Source: Streptomyces sp. SID12488 | GTDB taxonomy: Bacteria > Actinomycetota > Actinomycetes > Streptomycetales > Streptomycetaceae | Direction: 5' to 3' | DNA: 64,000 nt | Assembly (NCBI RefSeq): GCF_010548275.1 | Contig: NZ_JAAGLT010000002.1 | Span: forward strand, 124,001-188,000 | Shown here: positions 62,806 to 64,000 of the stretch, one piece after another | Layout: every line of letters starts with the position of its first letter | Numbering within the stretch: position 1 is the first letter of the stretch | Notes under the pieces: generated by a model | The model's input: only the letters and a program-made list of their open reading frames with translations | What the model was told of the DNA's origin: nothing | Database searches by the model: none | Position numbers and translations under genes: made by a program

Positions 62806-63477
62806 ATGACGGCCACCACCGTGCTCACCGCCCGCGCCCTTCTTCTCGACATGGACGGCACCCTCGTCAACTCGGATGCCGTCGTCGAGCGCGTCTGGCG
62901 GCGGTGGGCGGACCGGCACGGGCTGGACGGCGACGAGGTCATGAAGGTGGTGCATGGACGGCAGGGGTACGCCTCCATGGCGGTGCTGCTGCCTGGCCGG
63001 CCTGTGGAGCAGAACTACGCCGACAACGCGCGGTTGCTCGCCGAGGAGACGGCCGACCTGGACGGTGTCGTCGCGATACCGGGTGCCGTCGGGTTCCTGG
63101 CGTCCCTGCACGGGCTTCCGCACGCGCTGGTGACCTCCGCCGACGTCGCGCTGTCGACCGCGCGGATGGGTGCGGCGGGGCTGGGGCTGCCCGACGTTCG
63201 CGTCACCGCGGAGTCCGTCGGCGCGAGCAAGCCGGATCCCGAGGGGTTTCTGAAGGGTGCGGCCGAGTTGGGGGTCGACCCCGCCGACTGTGTCGTCTTC
63301 GAGGACTCCGGGGCCGGGATCTCGGCGGGGCGTGCGGCGGGGATGCGTGTGGTGGGGGTTGGGCCGCGGGCCCACTGGCACCGGCCGGATGTGTTGGTAC
63401 CTGATCTGGTGGGGGTGCGGGTCACTTCCGTGGGGGGCGGGGAGCTGCGGGTGGGTTTCGGCCCGGGCGGGGTTTGA
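62806..63477 (+). CDS. HAD-IA sugar-phosphatase-like hydrolase
   Basis: This 223-residue protein has HAD motif I LLDMDGTLVNS (about 13-23), motif II VTSAD, motif III ASKPDPEGF and motif IV FEDSGAGISAG. The helical cap at about 25-95 fits phosphoglycolate, sugar-phosphate or beta-phosphoglucomutase-type enzymes. It likely dephosphorylates a small sugar phosphate. The ATG has a GGAG upstream. A C-rich microsatellite follows the stop. Confidence 0.9.
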   Translation: MTATTVLTARALLLDMDGTLVNSDAVVERVWRRWADRHGLDGDEVMKVVHGRQGYASMAVLLPGRPVEQNYADNARLLAEETADLDGVVAIPGAVGFLASLHGLPHALVTSADVALSTARMGAAGLGLPDVRVTAESVGASKPDPEGFLKGAAELGVDPADCVVFEDSGAGISAGRAAGMRVVGVGPRAHWHRPDVLVPDLVGVRVTSVGGGELRVGFGPGGV

Positions 63478-63492
63478 GCTCGGGCCTTGTTT

Positions 63493-63515
63493 CCCACCCA
63501 CCCACCCACCCACCC
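63493..63515 (-). repeat. CCCA microsatellite, G-quadruplex-forming on the minus strand
   Basis: Five CCCA units plus CCC give six G-triplets with single-T loops on the minus strand, a pattern that forms very stable parallel quadruplexes. It lies 16 bp past the HAD stop. Confidence 0.8.
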
Positions 63516-63643
63516 GTCTCGGCGTGATTGCCAGGCGGCGTTGAACTGCTTGGTGCCGGGCGGTAGTTAAGGCACTCGCCCGCTCCCTTGCCCGTGCTGC
63601 TTCTGCGGTCCGGTCAGCACCGCTTCAGCGCCGGCCCGCATTT

Positions 63644-63731
63644 CCAGCCCGTCTGGGGGTCCCCCCTCTGGGGGAGTTTGAGGACGAGGCCCGTTCAGGG
63701 CCGACAGCGGGGTCTGGGGGCGCAGCCCTCA
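63644..63731 (+). repeat. Interspersed repeat, family 2, copy 3
   Basis: AGTTTGAGGACGAGGCCCGT and GGTCTGGGGGCGCAGCCCTC are shared with copies 1 and 2. A GGGGGTCCCCCC hairpin interrupts the 5' half. Confidence 0.72.
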
Positions 63732-63783
63732 GTGACGTTCACGCCGACACCGGTGCCGGATGCCCCGCCGAGCCTGCGCAGCC

Positions 63784-64000
63784 CTACGGTTCCGTCGTCT
63801 CCGACTCCAACCGCTCCCGCGTTGTCCGGTCGTACACGCCCGGTTCCTCCGCGTTGATGCGCCGCGTCGTCTGGTACGTGGTCACCGCGGTCACGACGTT
63901 GTCGTCGTAGACGCCGTCCGTGTCGTTGAGGTAGATGGCCAACTGGCGTAGCCGCAGCTGGAGTTCGAGGACCTCGTCGCCGCGGTCCCCGAGGCGCAGG
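63784..64000 (-). CDS. Peptidoglycan-binding domain protein, 3' end
   Basis: Only the last 72 codons are in the window; the gene runs past 64000. The translation contains LRLGDRGDEVLELQLRLRQL and later GVYDDNVVTAVTTYQ, the two helical parts of the PG_binding_1 fold. The end reads RERLESETTEP. The N-terminal domain is unseen, so its enzyme activity, if any, is unknown. The stop is TAG at 63784-63786. Confidence 0.75.
   Translation of the reverse strand, partial: LRLGDRGDEVLELQLRLRQLAIYLNDTDGVYDDNVVTAVTTYQTTRRINAEEPGVYDRTTRERLESETTEP

Larger units (their letters stand above)
63478..63783. other. 306-bp intergenic region with G4 motif and repeat
   Basis: The stretch has no gene. It holds the CCCA microsatellite at 63493-63515 and the third family-2 repeat copy. 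It separates converging HAD and peptidoglycan-binding genes. Confidence 0.7.

Overview
The window is chromosomal DNA from a Streptomyces-type actinomycete. It is very GC-rich with strong G/C third-codon bias, GTG and TTG starts are common, and the families present (fasR-fabD-fabH-acpP-fabF, homodimeric AceE, DUF3145, DUF3052, DUF6215, DUF4097) are typical of streptomycetes. From memory the gene order resembles the core-arm region of S. coelicolor that holds the fatty-acid synthase operon and aceE1; I could not align it here. I see no phage, integrase, transposase or CRISPR array.

Layout. 0-6.5 kb: a MarR regulator divergent from an NADP-dependent oxidoreductase, with an operator between them; a translationally coupled secreted M14 peptidase and serine hydrolase; an EI24/CysZ-like membrane protein. 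6.4-12.4 kb: a pyroglutamyl-peptidase-like protein without its cysteine, a PA14-containing GH3 glycosidase, and an SGNH-lipoprotein/galM pair. 12.6-18.2 kb: DUF3145 and the type II fatty-acid synthase operon under the activator FasR. 18.2-26 kb: pirin, a GNAT/serine-hydrolase pair, a MerR/aldo-keto reductase pair with a textbook MerR promoter, a hydrolase, a SHOCT protein and a voltage-gated-type potassium channel. 24.2-24.9 kb holds unusual direct repeats and a possible microprotein. 26.1-30.4 kb: aceE, DUF3052 and a peroxiredoxin.

30.5-39.6 kb is a Ter (tellurium/stress) module: two tandem TerD proteins, a TerC-like DUF475 membrane protein, a TerA-like protein, a divergent TerD with a proline-rich tail, and an aldolase / phosphoribosyltransferase-TRSP-StiP-PELOTA fusion / HAD phosphatase operon, probably making a nucleoside-like metabolite. 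Two promoters in this block share a GGGAAC-N18-CGT layout like ECF-sigma (SigR/SigE-like) promoters, which would tie the module to envelope or thiol stress.

39.6-51.3 kb: DedA, FmdB zinc ribbon, a class A penicillin-binding protein whose transpeptidase active site looks dead, a deacetylase-like protein, an amidase, a coiled-coil protein, a DUF4097 lipoprotein, tRNA-Val(UAC), DUF6215 and a Ser/Thr kinase. 51.3-64 kb: ketopantoate-reductase-like enzyme, DUF2277, a secreted GH27 alpha-galactosidase with a ricin-type lectin domain, a second DedA, DoxX, an FAD/NAD-binding protein, a PhoD-like phosphatase, a secreted HNH nuclease, a TMEM165/GDT1 transporter behind a yybP-ykoY manganese riboswitch, a HAD phosphatase and the 3' end of a peptidoglycan-binding protein.

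Two families of interspersed repeats (six and three copies) lie mostly just past stop codons. One copy is built in frame into the phosphoribosyltransferase fusion and another supplies the stop codon of a DedA gene.
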